A stretch of DNA of 64,000 nucleotides from positions 82,001 through 146,000 of the forward strand of contig BRXU01000022.1 in the NCBI GenBank assembly GCA_030267565.1, read 5' to 3'. The position numbers and the translations under genes are program-made. Below the pieces are notes generated by a model. It did not search any database. It saw only the letters and a program-made list of their open reading frames with translations, and had not been told where the DNA came from. Source of the stretch: Pleodorina starrii (Eukaryota > Chlorophyta > Chlorophyceae > Chlamydomonadales > Volvocaceae). Shown in pieces: positions 1-10,113 of the stretch. How positions within the stretch are numbered: position 1 is the stretch's first letter; each line of letters opens with the position of its first letter.

Positions 1-428
1 GGGGGGCCTGGAGGCGGAAGCTTGTTGCGCGTGGGTTGAGGGGGGGCAGGGGGTAGAGTGGATAGTTCAAAGGAAGGAAGGAGGGGGGGTGGGGGCTGCG
101 GTCGATGGGTCGCTGCGCGGGCGGGTTGGCCAACACCCCTGGTTGACCAAGCATCTATTTAGAAGGTCGGGGTCAGGGGGGCCCGCATTCGTACCAACAC
201 CAACCGTCAGCTGACCAACCCCGGGGCGCCCGCCGCTTTGGTGCTTCCCTGCCGAACCGACTCCTGGCCCCCCGCTGCTCCCTCTGCCCTCCGCCTCACT
301 TACTTGCTGCGGTTCTTACTCCCCCCCTTCCCTCATTTTTATATAAAGGAGCTCATCACTCCCTGACCCCCTTCCCTCCCCCCCACACCCCCCCCCAAAA
401 CACACACACCCAACGTGTGTGTTTCCAG
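1..428. other. Intronic sequence upstream of the first visible ISE2 exon
   Basis: No convincing coding exon is visible. The stretch is G- then C-rich, contains a repeat copy at 333-373, and ends with an acceptor (TTTCCAG at 422-428). Confidence 0.5.
333..373 (-). repeat. Repeat family 2, terminal fragment
   Basis: Contains TATATAAAGGAGCTCATCAC and then TCCCTGACCCCC, also seen at 32810-32846 and in inverse at 6133-6230. It ends about 55 nt before the exon starting at 429. Confidence 0.6.
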
Positions 429-3400
429 GCTCGCGAGTTCGTGAGTCGCTCCTTCGGCAACTACCTGTCCACCGAGGGCAACAGCCGGCGGGAGGCTGAG
501 GCGGGGGCCCTGGAGGAGGAGGCGAGGAAGCTGGTGGAGAGCTTCAAGGCACTGGCAACTGCTCGGGCCAAGGAACTCAACGTGAGAGGGAGAGGGGGCC
601 GGGGAGGGGGGGGCGGGGAGAGGGAGGGGGAGGGGAGGGGAGGGGAGGGGAGGGGAGGGGAGGGGAGGGGAGGGGAGGGGAGGGGAGGGGAGGGGAGGGG
701 AGGGGGAGTTTTGCGGGAGTGGGGTTATCCGGGGTAGGGGCCGGGGCCCGTGAACGGTAACATATCAGAAGTAACGTATCCTTCTTGCCTGCAAAAGGAA
801 AACGAGGTAGACTTGCCGCAGACGGTGAGGGGATGGGGGAGCACGGGTATGGGGGAGCTGGGGCTGGGGTTTGGGGGAGGTGCTGTTTTCTTTTGGGTGG
901 GGGGGAAGCGGGGAGGGAGACGGGTGACGAGGGGAGAGATGTGCGGAGGTTCGGGTCTCCCGGTCCGGGGAGGGAGGGTATGGGGGGGGTGGGAGGGATG
1001 GGGGGCCTTTGCTGCTTTCACGCGTGGTGCTGCCACATCTGGTTCGGATGGGGTTCCGTGCGGACGTGGAACAGATGGCGGACGGCATCGGGCGCCAGCG
1101 GACGCCCCGCCGGTGTTTCGCCCCTCCGCGCACTCTGCCTCTCAGCAGTGCGGTCGAGGAGATAACCAGACCGCACCGCACCGCACCGCACCGCACCGCG
1201 CAGTTGTCCGTGTCCGTGGCTGAGAACAAGAAGAAGTCAGACATCTGGTTCAACAACCGGCCCATCTTCACGCAGCAGTGGATGGCTAAGCATAACCTAA
1301 CTATGGACCAGACGCTAAGTATCCCTGGAGTTTTTCATCAACCATGTGTGCGCTCGCCATGGTATCACGGTGGTATCACGGTACCGTATCACGGTGGTAT
1401 CATGGCGGCGAGCGTACACATGGTTGAGGAAAAAATCCAGGGAGACTTAGGATCTGGTCCATAGTTAGGCTGTGTTTCGCCATCCACTGGAAGATGCGTC
1501 AAGATGGGCCGGTTGTTGAACCAGTTGTCTGACTTCTTCTTGTTATCAGCCACCGACACGGACAACTGCGCGGTGCGGTGCGGTGCGGTGCGGTCTGGTT
1601 ATCTCCTCGACCGCATCTGTTGGGAGGCAGAATGCGCGGAGGGGCGAAACACCGGCGCAGCGCCCCCGAGGCGCCCGAGTCCGCGTCCGCCATCTGTTCC
1701 ACTCATTCTGGTATTTCGAGACCTGCGTCCACCCATTCTTGCTACCGACGCGGAAGCGGAAGCGGACGGAAGGAGAGTGGGAGGACAGTGAGAGGAGAGA
1801 GGGGTTATCTGCGAGGGCAGGAAAGCAGGTGTGCTTGCAGGATTGCTCCCGTCCGTCCGTGGCAGGAAGACAGCCCGTGTTGCCGGCTCAAGGCTCCCGA
1901 CGTTCGCCTCAACCCTTCCCTCCTCCTGCTGCTTGCAAGCTTACCTCGCTTACCGGTACCTTCTTTTGCAGACGATACCAGTACGGCCTTCTTCTGTTAC
2001 TTGACCGTTCACGGGCTCCGGCCTATACCCCCGTGGATAACCCCCCTCCAACCCCTCTAACCTCCCCCCCCCCCATCCCAAATGCTCCCTGCCGCTCAGG
2101 CTCGTGTCAAGGAGGCCAAGGACGAGCTCCGCCGCCTCAAGGCCGCCCAACTGGCGGCGCAGTGCGACACCGCCCGCAGCATGCTGGACGAGCAACCCAT
2201 GCCGCGACTGGTCGTACTCGACCTGGCGGCGGGCGGCAGCGCCGCCGCTGCCGCTAGCGGCGGCGGCGGCCGCGGCGGCGGCGGCGGCGGCCGGCCCGTG
2301 CTGATGCCGGCGCTGCTGGTAGGGGAGGTGGAGCCTCCGGCGGAGGCGACGGCGGCGGCGGCGGCGGACGGCGACGGCAAGGAGACGCCGCTGTTGCCGT
2401 ACTACGCCTGCCTGGCGGCGGACAACCGTCTGATGCGCGCGAGTGTGGCTTGCGTGGCGGGGGTGTTGGCGGGTGTGGAGGGGGTGGTGGCTGAGGAGGA
2501 TGCGGACAAGGTGTGGGCGGCGGTGCGGGCGGTGAGGTCTAACGCCTGGAGGAACGTGGAGGGTGAGTGACCCGGGGGGCTGGGGGGGGGAGGGGGCAGG
2601 GGAGGGGAGGGAAGGGGGGGGTAACGGAGAATGGTCTAAAGGGGGGGAGGAGGAGGGTGGAGAATTGGGAAGGGTTGGGCAATGCAATCCGAGTGGGCAA
2701 AAGCGGATGGAAGGGGCAGGGGAGGGCAGAGGGAGCAGGGGTGAGGATTGGAGGGCATGTTGTACCGCAACGCCCCTTCGTCCGCTCCCTTCCCCTTCCT
2801 TCTCCCTGCCCCCCTTTCGGCCCCTTTCCGCAACCAGTACTGATTTCGCACCGCACTCAAAACACAATCTCCCTCCCCCTCTCCCCCCCCTCCCCCTCCC
2901 CCTCCTCTCCCCCCTCCCCGCCCAGCCGGCTCTTGGGCCCTGCAGGCCACCCTGGGTACCCCCACCACCTCCCCCGTCACTCGCCAGCTGCAGGCCCGAC
3001 TCCCCTGGAGCTTCGTGCAGGTCGACACGCAACTGGCGGCGCAGGTGAGTCGGGGGGGGGGCGTGTGTATGGGCGTGTCAGCGTGTTTGTATGTGCGTCT
3101 ACGTGTGTGTATATGGGCCGGCGGGGGTGTTTTGGGTATATGGGGTACCGTTGTGGGTGTGTCTCTCTCTCTCCCGCTCTCTCTCAAGAAGCCCCCCTCC
3201 CCCGCCGCCCCCCAGCACCCCAACCCCGGTGCTCCTCTGCCCTCTGAAGCTCAGCTCCCCAACCGCCCCACTCACTGTCCTCACTGCTCCTTCTCCCCTT
3301 TTCCCTTGTCCACGTTTCCTCTGCCCCCCTTTCCCTCCCTTTTCCAGGCTCGCTCCGCCCCTTTCCCACTCTTCACCCTCGCACACACGACCTCCCTGCC

Positions 3401-6400
3401 CCAACCCACCCCGCCCCAACCCCCCCCATCCCCCCCTGCGGTGTCTTCTTGTTCACCCCACCCCGCCCCACCCCACCCCCCCACCCCACCCCCCCACCCC
3501 ACCCCCCCACCCCACCCCACCCCCCCACCCCCCCACCCCACCCCACCCCACCCTTCAGGTTCTTTCCGCCCGTCAGTCGGTGAAGGCTGCCGTTGCTGAG
3601 CTGGAGGTGCAGCGGCGGATGGCCAGTCAGGCGGGGGGGTCCGGAAAGGACGGATGGCTGGAGAAGATGGTGCGTGGGGGTTTGTGTGTGTGTGGGGGGG
3701 TGGGGAGACGTCCCCCCGGGGGGGGGGTGCAGTCCCCCCGGCACCCGGTCTGGGTTTGCTTTGCGCCGCCTCCGTCCCATCGCTGTCGCGGTGTCTGTCT
3801 CTCACCCCCCCCCCCCGCCAGCCGGGCTCCGGCCTATACGTGGATAACCCCCGCCGGCCGCAGCTTTGATGACGTCGCCCGCTGCGGGTGGTCCCGTCGC
3901 CCCCTCCGCCTCCCCTCCCGCCCCTCTCCCCGCTGCCCCTGCCTCCCCCGCTAGACCCCCGCCACCTCCTCTGCGTCTGCCTCTGCCTCTGCCGCTGCTG
4001 CGCCCCCAGTCGCCTCGTGTCGCACCTGCTGACGTCTTTGCCTAGTCGGGACGGGTCTACTTCTACACCCCTCTCCCTACTTCGCCATCCTTTCCCCCGC
4101 CTCCCCCCCCCACCACCACCACGACGTCCGCAGGATTCCCTGTTTCGTTCTTGCTTTACACTCTTCACCCCCACCCTCTCGGTTTGTATATAACGTCCTC
4201 TGCTGTTTTGCAAGCTCACCTCGCTGTTCTTTTGCAGATGAGACGGAATTCTTCTGTTACGTTACCGCTCACAGGCTCCGGCCTATACGTGGATAACCCC
4301 CCACCACACACACACGTGCGCCCCCTCCCCCTTTCAGGCCCGGGCCAAGCGACTGCTGAAGAAGGCCGAGAAGCTGCGGTCCGAGAGCAAATCCAGTGGC
4401 CAACTGGAAAGCACCTGGAAGACGTTCCAGGTGGGGGGGAGGGGGGGAGAAGGAGGCGTAAGGAAGGGGAGAAAGGGGAGCTTGGGGCATAGGGGGAGTT
4501 GGGGGTCGGAGAGAAAGAGCGGGTTGACAACCGGGTGGTGCAACCCCGCCGCGGGCTGGGCTTGGGTTCCCCCGCATCGATTCATCCGGGGGGGGGCATC
4601 GCCGCCCTCTCCCTCCCTCCCCAAACGACGCATTGCACTCTTTGATTCCGTCCCCTTACCATCCACCCCGCCTTCCCCCCCCTCCCATCGACCCCTCCCC
4701 CCTCCCCCCCCAGTCCACTATGGATATCCTGATCTGTGTGGATGCGCTCGAGAGGGACAGTCTGAGGGTGCTGCCGCTGGGGCTGCTGGCAAGGAACATA
4801 CAGGTGGGGGGGGGGGAGTGGAGGGAGTGGGAGGGGAGGAAGGGGGAGGGGGATTGGGAGAGAATGGAAAGGGGAGGAGGGAGGGGAGGAGTGGGAGATG
4901 AGGCGAGGGGAGGTTCGTCTTTTGGTCGGGGCACATGGGCCTGGGGGCGGGTGAAGGGTATTTGCTGTGTGGCGGGCGGAGGGTGCAGCGCTGCAGCCCC
5001 CCCGGAAGGCCACCGCTCTGTCCTCCATTCAGTTCGTCCCCTGACTCGAGGGCGGGGCCTTCTCTGGCCCTGCCCTCCTGTCGACTGTCCTCCCTTCGCA
5101 TTGCCCTCCCCCTTGCATGCACGTGTTACCACTCCCCCCCTTTTGCCCCCCTGTCAGCTTCCTTGGCAGCGCACTCGTGCGGCACACCGTGTGCGATACA
5201 AACCCTGCCACGCCTCCCCCCATTGACCCCTTTTACCGCCTCACACCGCCTCGCCTCCTGTCTGCCGGTACCCCCCCCATCCGCCCTCCGTTGCCTCCAT
5301 CCCGTCGCTGCGGTAACTCCTTTATCACCTTTCCCCCTCCTTGCGTCCCCCGATCCCATCACCTGCGGTATCTCCTTCACTACCCCTGCCCTACCCTGTC
5401 TTTACCTCATCCTACCCTCACCTGCCCTGTCCTCGTCCCCCCCTCCCTCCCCTCACCCCGCCCCCCTACCCCCCCCCCGTCTCCGCTGAGGTATCATTTT
5501 TTACCCCCCGCTACCGTTCACGGGCTCCGACCTATACGTGGATAACCCCCTCCCCCTCCCCCTCCCCTCGGCCCTCCAGGGCGGCAACGAGCTGTGGCTG
5601 GCCATGGCTCTGTCCCACCCCGCCCTGCACCGCCTGTCCGGCCCCTCCCTGGGAGCCCTGCTGGGGGCACTGCTGAGCCCCGAGGTGCTGTCTAAGCCGG
5701 TGGCGGTGCTGGCGGCTTACCCCGTGTCACCCCAGGTGGGGGGGAAGGCGAGGGGGAGGGAGAGGGGGAAGGGGAGACCCAGCAGCGTCTGATTGATTGC
5801 CCCCCCCCGGGTGGAGGGGGAGGTAACAGCTAGCAGTGACCGTACGTCGATAAGTACTGAAGGGCCTTTGGGGATTGGTTGCGTCGCCTCCATCCCGTCG
5901 CCGCGGCTCCCGCTTTGTTACCCCTTAACACACCCCACACACACTCCGCAGCCTCAGTTTTGACTTGCATTTGCACAATCCTAAACCTCCCCCCCCTCCC
6001 CGGGCAGGTGGAGGCGGCTGTTGAGGCTCTGGAGCCAGCCCGGCAGCTGCTGCTGGAGCTGCAGAGCGATGCGGGGCTCACCCGCTGGAACGACGCGCTG
6101 CTGGTGGATCTGCGGTTCGCGGGTGAGGGGGGGGGGTTCAGGGAGTGATATGCTCCTTTATAAAATAATGAGTCACTGCGGACGTTGATGATCAAGCTGC
6201 GACAGCCGCCGAACCTCCGGAACTGTTAATGTTATCCCAACCCGTTCCCAAACGTTACCGACATTGCTGTTTGACCCGCGGGGGGGGGGGGAAGGGAGGG
6301 GAGGGGAGAGAGAGGGAGGAGGGAGGAGGGAGGGAGGAGGGAGGAGGGAGGAGGGAGGGGGAGAGAGAGGGGTAAGGAATCTGAAGCGCAGCGAAGGAAG

Positions 6401-7036
6401 CGGGAACAGTGGGCTCCAGGTTCTCAGACGAAAGGCAAGTCCCTGTTGCTGTCGCTGTCGCTGCCTCTGCCCCCTGCCGGGCCCTCAACCAATCGCCCAA
6501 CCCCGTCTCCTCCCTTCTGAAAATGAAGGCGGGACCGAAGCAGACGAGGCTAGCCTAGAACGACTGCCTCCCAACCCCCCACCCACCCACCCACCCACCC
6601 ACCTCTCGCGCACCCAGTCCCCCCCATCCGCACACGCAACGCCCCCAATATACCCACACATACACACACAGGCACATGCACGCACACAAGAACACACAAA
6701 CACCCGGCTGGCTCTGCTCTTCCCTAGTCTGGAGCCCACCGTAACAATCACTCCCCCCACCCCCCCACACCCCCCACCCCCCCACACACCCGCCCCACAC
6801 ACACTCCACACACCCCACCAGGCCTGGTTGAGGCTTGGGCCAGCGGCGCCACCTGGTCCCAGATCATGTCCGACTCCAACCTGGACGATGGCGACATGGC
6901 CCGACTGCTCATCCGCACCATCGACCTGCTCAAGCAGCTGCAGCACAACGCGCACTTGCTGCCGGAGCTGAAGGAGGCGGCGGCGGAGGCGCTGAGGGGG
7001 ATGGACCGGAAGCCCGTGGCGGAACTCACATTCTGA
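429..7036 (+). CDS. ISE2: ISE2-type DEVH RNA helicase, C-terminal part (5' end outside window)
   Basis: Nine exons: 429-581, 2100-2562, 2926-3044, 3559-3669, 4338-4430, 4714-4803, 5580-5735, 6008-6122, 6822-7036 (stop TGA 7034-7036). Phases join throughout and give about 504 residues. The order of conserved blocks matches plant ISE2 downstream of its helicase core: REFVSRSFGNYL, a coiled region (ELRRLKAAQ), a VALGSDN-like block (YYACLAADNRLMR), then GGNELWLAMAL, and the DSHCT-like end GLVEAWASGATW...DDGDMARLLIRTIDLL...MDRKPVAELTF. The ATPase motifs must lie to the left of the window. In plants ISE2 is a chloroplast Ski2-like RNA helicase needed for plastid RNA processing and translation, first found through plasmodesmata defects. 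An alga suggests the plastid role is the older one (inference). Family assignment is from remembered homologues, not a search. Intron 1 (582-2099) holds a composite repeat. Confidence 0.85.
620..704 (+). repeat. (AGGGG)n microsatellite
   Basis: An almost pure pentanucleotide run of AGGGG units in ISE2 intron 1, shortly after the 5' splice site at 582. It has strong G-quadruplex potential on the transcribed RNA. Confidence 0.9.
721..2044. mobile_element. Composite repeat element with inverted termini in ISE2 intron 1
   Basis: The left end (721 to about 830) is an antisense copy of repeat family 1 (GGGGTTATCC... AACGAGGTAGACTTG). The right end (about 1928-2044) is a sense copy (CTTGCAAGCTTACCTCG ... 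GTGGATAACCCC). Together they form inverted ends of about 110 bp around a 1.1 kb interior, which contains a large imperfect palindrome (about 1060-1705). No transposase frame is evident, so it would be non-autonomous. No clear target-site duplication was seen. Confidence 0.6.
1060..1705. repeat. Foldback (long imperfect palindrome)
   Basis: The left arm (GTGGAACAGATGGCGGAC near 1068, GGTGTTTCGCCCCTCCGC, (CCGCA)n near 1170-1200, TCAGACATCTGGTTCAACAA) is mirrored on the right (GTTGAACCAGTTGTCTGAC near 1514, (GCGGT)n near 1573-1600, GGGGCGAAACACCGG, GTCCGCCATCTGTTCCAC near 1684). The centre, near 1380, holds nested TATCACGGTGG repeats. It would fold into a hairpin of almost 300 bp per arm. Confidence 0.8.
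3440..3557 (+). repeat. (CCCCA)n/(CCCCCCA)n tract before an ISE2 exon
   Basis: Poly-pyrimidine simple repeat filling the end of an ISE2 intron up to the acceptor at 3558. Confidence 0.85.
3823..3852 (+). repeat. Repeat family 1 core
   Basis: GGCCTATACGTGGATAACCC at 3831-3850, in the ISE2 intron 3670-4337, sense orientation. Confidence 0.85.
4182..4300 (+). repeat. Repeat family 1, ~115-bp copy
   Basis: Runs from CTCGGTTTGTATATAACG through TTGCAAGCTCACCTCG to the core at 4280-4299. It closely matches 31615-31733. The ISE2 exon starts 38 nt later at 4338. Confidence 0.85.
5508..5550 (+). repeat. Repeat family 1 core
   Basis: ACCGTTCACGGGCTCCGA followed by the core with one change at 5529-5548. 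It ends about 30 nt before the ISE2 exon at 5580. Confidence 0.85.
6133..6230 (+). repeat. Repeat family 2, ~95-bp copy at a 5' splice site
   Basis: TTCAGGGAGTGATATGCTCC ... GAGTCACTGCGGACGTTGAT ... GAACCTCCGGAACTGTTA. It begins about ten bases after the ISE2 donor at 6123. The inverse copy is at 32744-32846. Confidence 0.8.
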
Positions 7037-9409
7037 GGGGGAGGAGGAGGAGGGAGGGAGGGAGGGGGCGGAGGAGGAGGGGGCGGAGGAGGAGGGGGCG
7101 GGAGGGAGGGAGGGAGGGAGGGAGGGAGGGGGTGAAGACAGGGCCGCAGCGGTGGAAGGGAAGGAGGGAGGGAGTGGTGGTGAGGGCTTGTGAGGGTGAG
7201 GGTGGTTGAGGGTGTGTGGGTGTGGGCGTGGGTGTGGGGAGGGCGGGTGGAAGGGGCCCGAAGGGGCTGCCATGTTGGGTGAGGGTGTGGCCGCACTGCG
7301 GCAGCCGGAAAGCGATGGGGGCGGCGTCCGACGGGCGGCTGTGTGTGTGTATGTGTCACCATACAAGGGGGGATAGGGGGGCAGAGGGAGGGGGGTGGCA
7401 CTGAAGGGGAATCGCAGAGAAGTGGCCGAGGGAGGCGACAGAAGGGGAGGTGGCGGATGCGATGGCGGGGTGCGTGTTTGCGCGGGGGGGGGGGGAGGGA
7501 GCGGCGGGAGGCTGGGGGCGGGGGGGCGCGGAGGGGAACAGCGTGGAGCGGGGGGAGGAGGAGGGGGCTGGGAAGTGTGCGCGCGGGCGCCGGCGTTTGC
7601 CTGCAGGAGGCATTGCGAGGACAGCTATTGATTGCATGGCGCAAACATGCAAGCATGCAGCAGCAGCAGCAGGTGGTGGTGTGTGCGTATCGTTGACATG
7701 CGGTGCAATCGCAATGCTCGGAGAACCAGGCAAGCGGCGGCTGGGGGTTGGGGTCTGGTTGGACAGACGTGGAGTGTACAGCCCCCCCCCCCCAAAGGAA
7801 GGGCGTCCAACTCGGCAAATGACAGCGGGTGGAAGCGAGAGAGGTCGACGAGAGAGGTCGGTGAGGGGCGGGTGGCCCACCGCCGGGGATCCTGGCGGCG
7901 TTGCTCCGGGTCGGTTGGTTGGCGCCCGCACCTCCCCCTCCCCCTCCCCACCCTTTTGTGGGCGAGGCGACCCCTAATTCCCGTGACCTCATCCTGCTGG
8001 TATGAGTTGGGAGCTGCGATGGCGGTGTGACGGTGGAGATGGTGGGTCGTGGATGAAGGTGGGGGGGGTTGAGGGAGGTGAGGCAGGTGAGGCAGGTGTG
8101 GGTGGGGCCCCGCTGTGCTATCCGCCGGATTCGATCCGCTCCGCTGCGCTGCGCGGATGCAGGGTAGCAGAGCCGCCCAGCCGTCGCCGGCGTCCTGAGC
8201 GTGCCGCCGCCTCCCTTGGTAGGCCCAAGGGGGAAAGGGACGGAGGGGCGCCTGCGTACCCGCCCGCCCGCCCACCCGCCCACCCAGGCAGGGGTACGTG
8301 GCAGCGGCGTGTAAGGCCCGGGTGGCGGCGTTGGAAGCGTTGTCATAGCGGCGCTGGAGGAGCGGGTGTAGGCCTGTGGGCGGAGGTCGGTCGGTCTAGA
8401 GCTAATGAGCTATAGACTAGAAACGCGGCGGTGGGTAGCTTCCGCCAAAGGTTGCGTCTCTGGTGCTTCGGTGCCGCCGCTGAGCGGACCTCCCCTGTGT
8501 GGGACGTGGTCACGTGGTTGCGGTGCGCCACGGGGGCTGCTGCCTCGGTGGCGAGTGGCGACCTACCTCACCTCGCCGGAAGGCAAAGGGAGGTTCCTCT
8601 GCTTGCCCTGCCACCGGACTGAAAACCAAGTCATTGACTCTCTCTCCCTCTCTCCCTCCCTGATTCGTGAAACCCGTGTCGCGGTCGCGGCGGCCACTTC
8701 CAGTCGCTGCACGCTGTGTGGCGTAAACCCGAGTCGTGTTCGCGTGCGGTGCCCTCCGGATGGGAAGCAGCAGCAGCCGGGAATCCAAATGGCAAAAAAT
8801 ACAAAGGACCGGCACTGGAAGGGTCTCTGCCCTTTGCGCGGGCGGCGGCAATGGTATGTGGCCGCAGCATGCCGGCTAGCGCTTGCACTCCGCGCTCGAT
8901 CGGCCCACTGCAGGCTCGTGCAGTTTGGGTTGCGCTGTTGGGCGCTTGCAGCCAACAGGTCACGTGTGGTTGGGCAGAATACATGTTCCTAGATAGAGCT
9001 CAACGGAGATGTCCCTGCCGCGATTCAAACAGTCAAATAGAGGACGAGATAGGCGCACGTGTGGAGTGCCCTGCTTATAGTAGCATCCGCGCGGATGAAG
9101 GCTTTCCTCAATTCGAGGGTATGGAGGAAGCGATGAGATGGGATCCTCCCCGTTTGGCGAAGATGCTTGAGCGCATCTGGGCCCACCGCAACTCAATGGT
9201 CCCCTTTGGCCGCTAGTATCCCCTTCTCCTGCATGGGCGGTTTTCTACTGTCGTGCTTTTAGGCGTTTTAGTTCCCTTGGGCCCTCGGCTTGTATGGGTT
9301 TTTTGTTCATGAGAGGGGCACGCACCCCCAACCATGTAACAATCACACACATATGCGGTAATGCACCAGGTGCCAATTCTCAGTGTGAGCAGCAAAGACT
9401 CATCCCCGC
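7037..9409. other. Intergenic region after ISE2
   Basis: Starts with GGA/GGAGG simple repeats (7037-7130). A TGTAA, the usual volvocine polyadenylation signal, is near 8309. No recognisable gene is seen; long frames here are GC-driven. One frame, 8716-9216, is listed separately. Confidence 0.4.
8716..9216 (+). CDS. Unrecognised open frame, possible gene fragment
   Basis: A 166-codon frame. Its second half has ordinary, mixed composition (...EEAMRWDPPRLAKMLERI...), unlike the neighbouring GC-driven shadow frames. No family is recognised, and no promoter or splice evidence was found. It could be a remnant of a gene or transposon, or chance. Confidence 0.2.
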   Translation: MWRKPESCSRAVPSGWEAAAAGNPNGKKYKGPALEGSLPFARAAAMVCGRSMPASACTPRSIGPLQARAVWVALLGACSQQVTCGWAEYMFLDRAQRRCPCRDSNSQIEDEIGARVECPAYSSIRADEGFPQFEGMEEAMRWDPPRLAKMLERIWAHRNSMVPFGR

Positions 9410-9775
9410 GGATTCTATTGCGTGGAGTCGGAGGCGCGGGGTGCGGCTGCAAGAGTACGAGGCCACCGCCGCCGCCTGCGGGGGGGGAGGGGGGCAGGGG
9501 CTGGAGTGTGGCGCGGCTGGACCGGCTGGGGTCTCCTTGTGCATGAGGTTGTGGAGGCGGCGGAGGAAGCTGTCACGCCACAATGGCGGCCTGCGATTGA
9601 CACGCCGTGTATGTATGTATGGCCGGTAGCTAGCGTACCGTCCACTTGCGTTCCTGGCACCGGTCGCTTGCACCAGCTGCTACGATGAAGATGTACCGGC
9701 CCTGAGGCCCTATACTCGAATCGGCAGGGGTATGCTCCGACGTGGGGAATCGTCGGTATTTTCGATATGATTGCT
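9410..9775 (+). repeat. Direct repeat DR, copy 1, outside the left arm
   Basis: GGGTGCGGCTGCAAGAGTA ... GCGGCTGGACCGGCTGGGGT ... CCGTGTATGTATGTAT ... AATCGGCAGGGGTATGCTCC. Same order and orientation as 15358-15750, with small indels. Confidence 0.8.
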
Positions 9776-10056
9776 GCTACTGCCGTTGATATCTAAACCG
9801 CACAACCGCACAACCGCACCCTTGTCCCAACCGCGCAACCGCAGTCTATTCTCGTCCAACGCCGCGCGTCTCGTCAACCGTTTGCTTGCTTCGACCCTTG
9901 ACGTTGACGCGCACACACGCGACAGTACTTATGGCCGCAGTGAATTACATTTTGAACACAATTCTCTTCGAGTACTACACGTCCTTTGCACTGTCCTCAT
10001 AATAGCCGCTGCGCTCAACACATCAAAGCCTGCTGCGCACACCAACTGTGTGCGAC

Positions 10057-10084
10057 AAATATATTTATATAAAATATATAATTA
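10057..10084 (+). promoter_or_regulatory. TATA-like promoter region of the left exostosin-like gene
   Basis: AATATATTTATATAAAATAT lies some 30-55 bp before the ATG at 10114. The equivalent place in the right copy reads TTTTTAATCGTAAATATTTA and lacks the TATAAA. Confidence 0.45.
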
Positions 10085-10113
10085 GTAAGGCGATTGCATC
10101 CATAAGCCAGGCA

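Noticed and set aside
3281..4219. A 312-codon minus-strand frame
   Set aside because: Arises from CCCCA repeats and GC-rich ISE2 introns. Contains glycine-tryptophan runs only because of the simple repeat.
6748..8346. A 532-codon minus-strand open frame over the end of ISE2 and its 3' flank
   Set aside because: It overlaps the well-supported ISE2 exon 6822-7036 in antisense and is made of Pro/Ser/His-rich GC-driven sequence.
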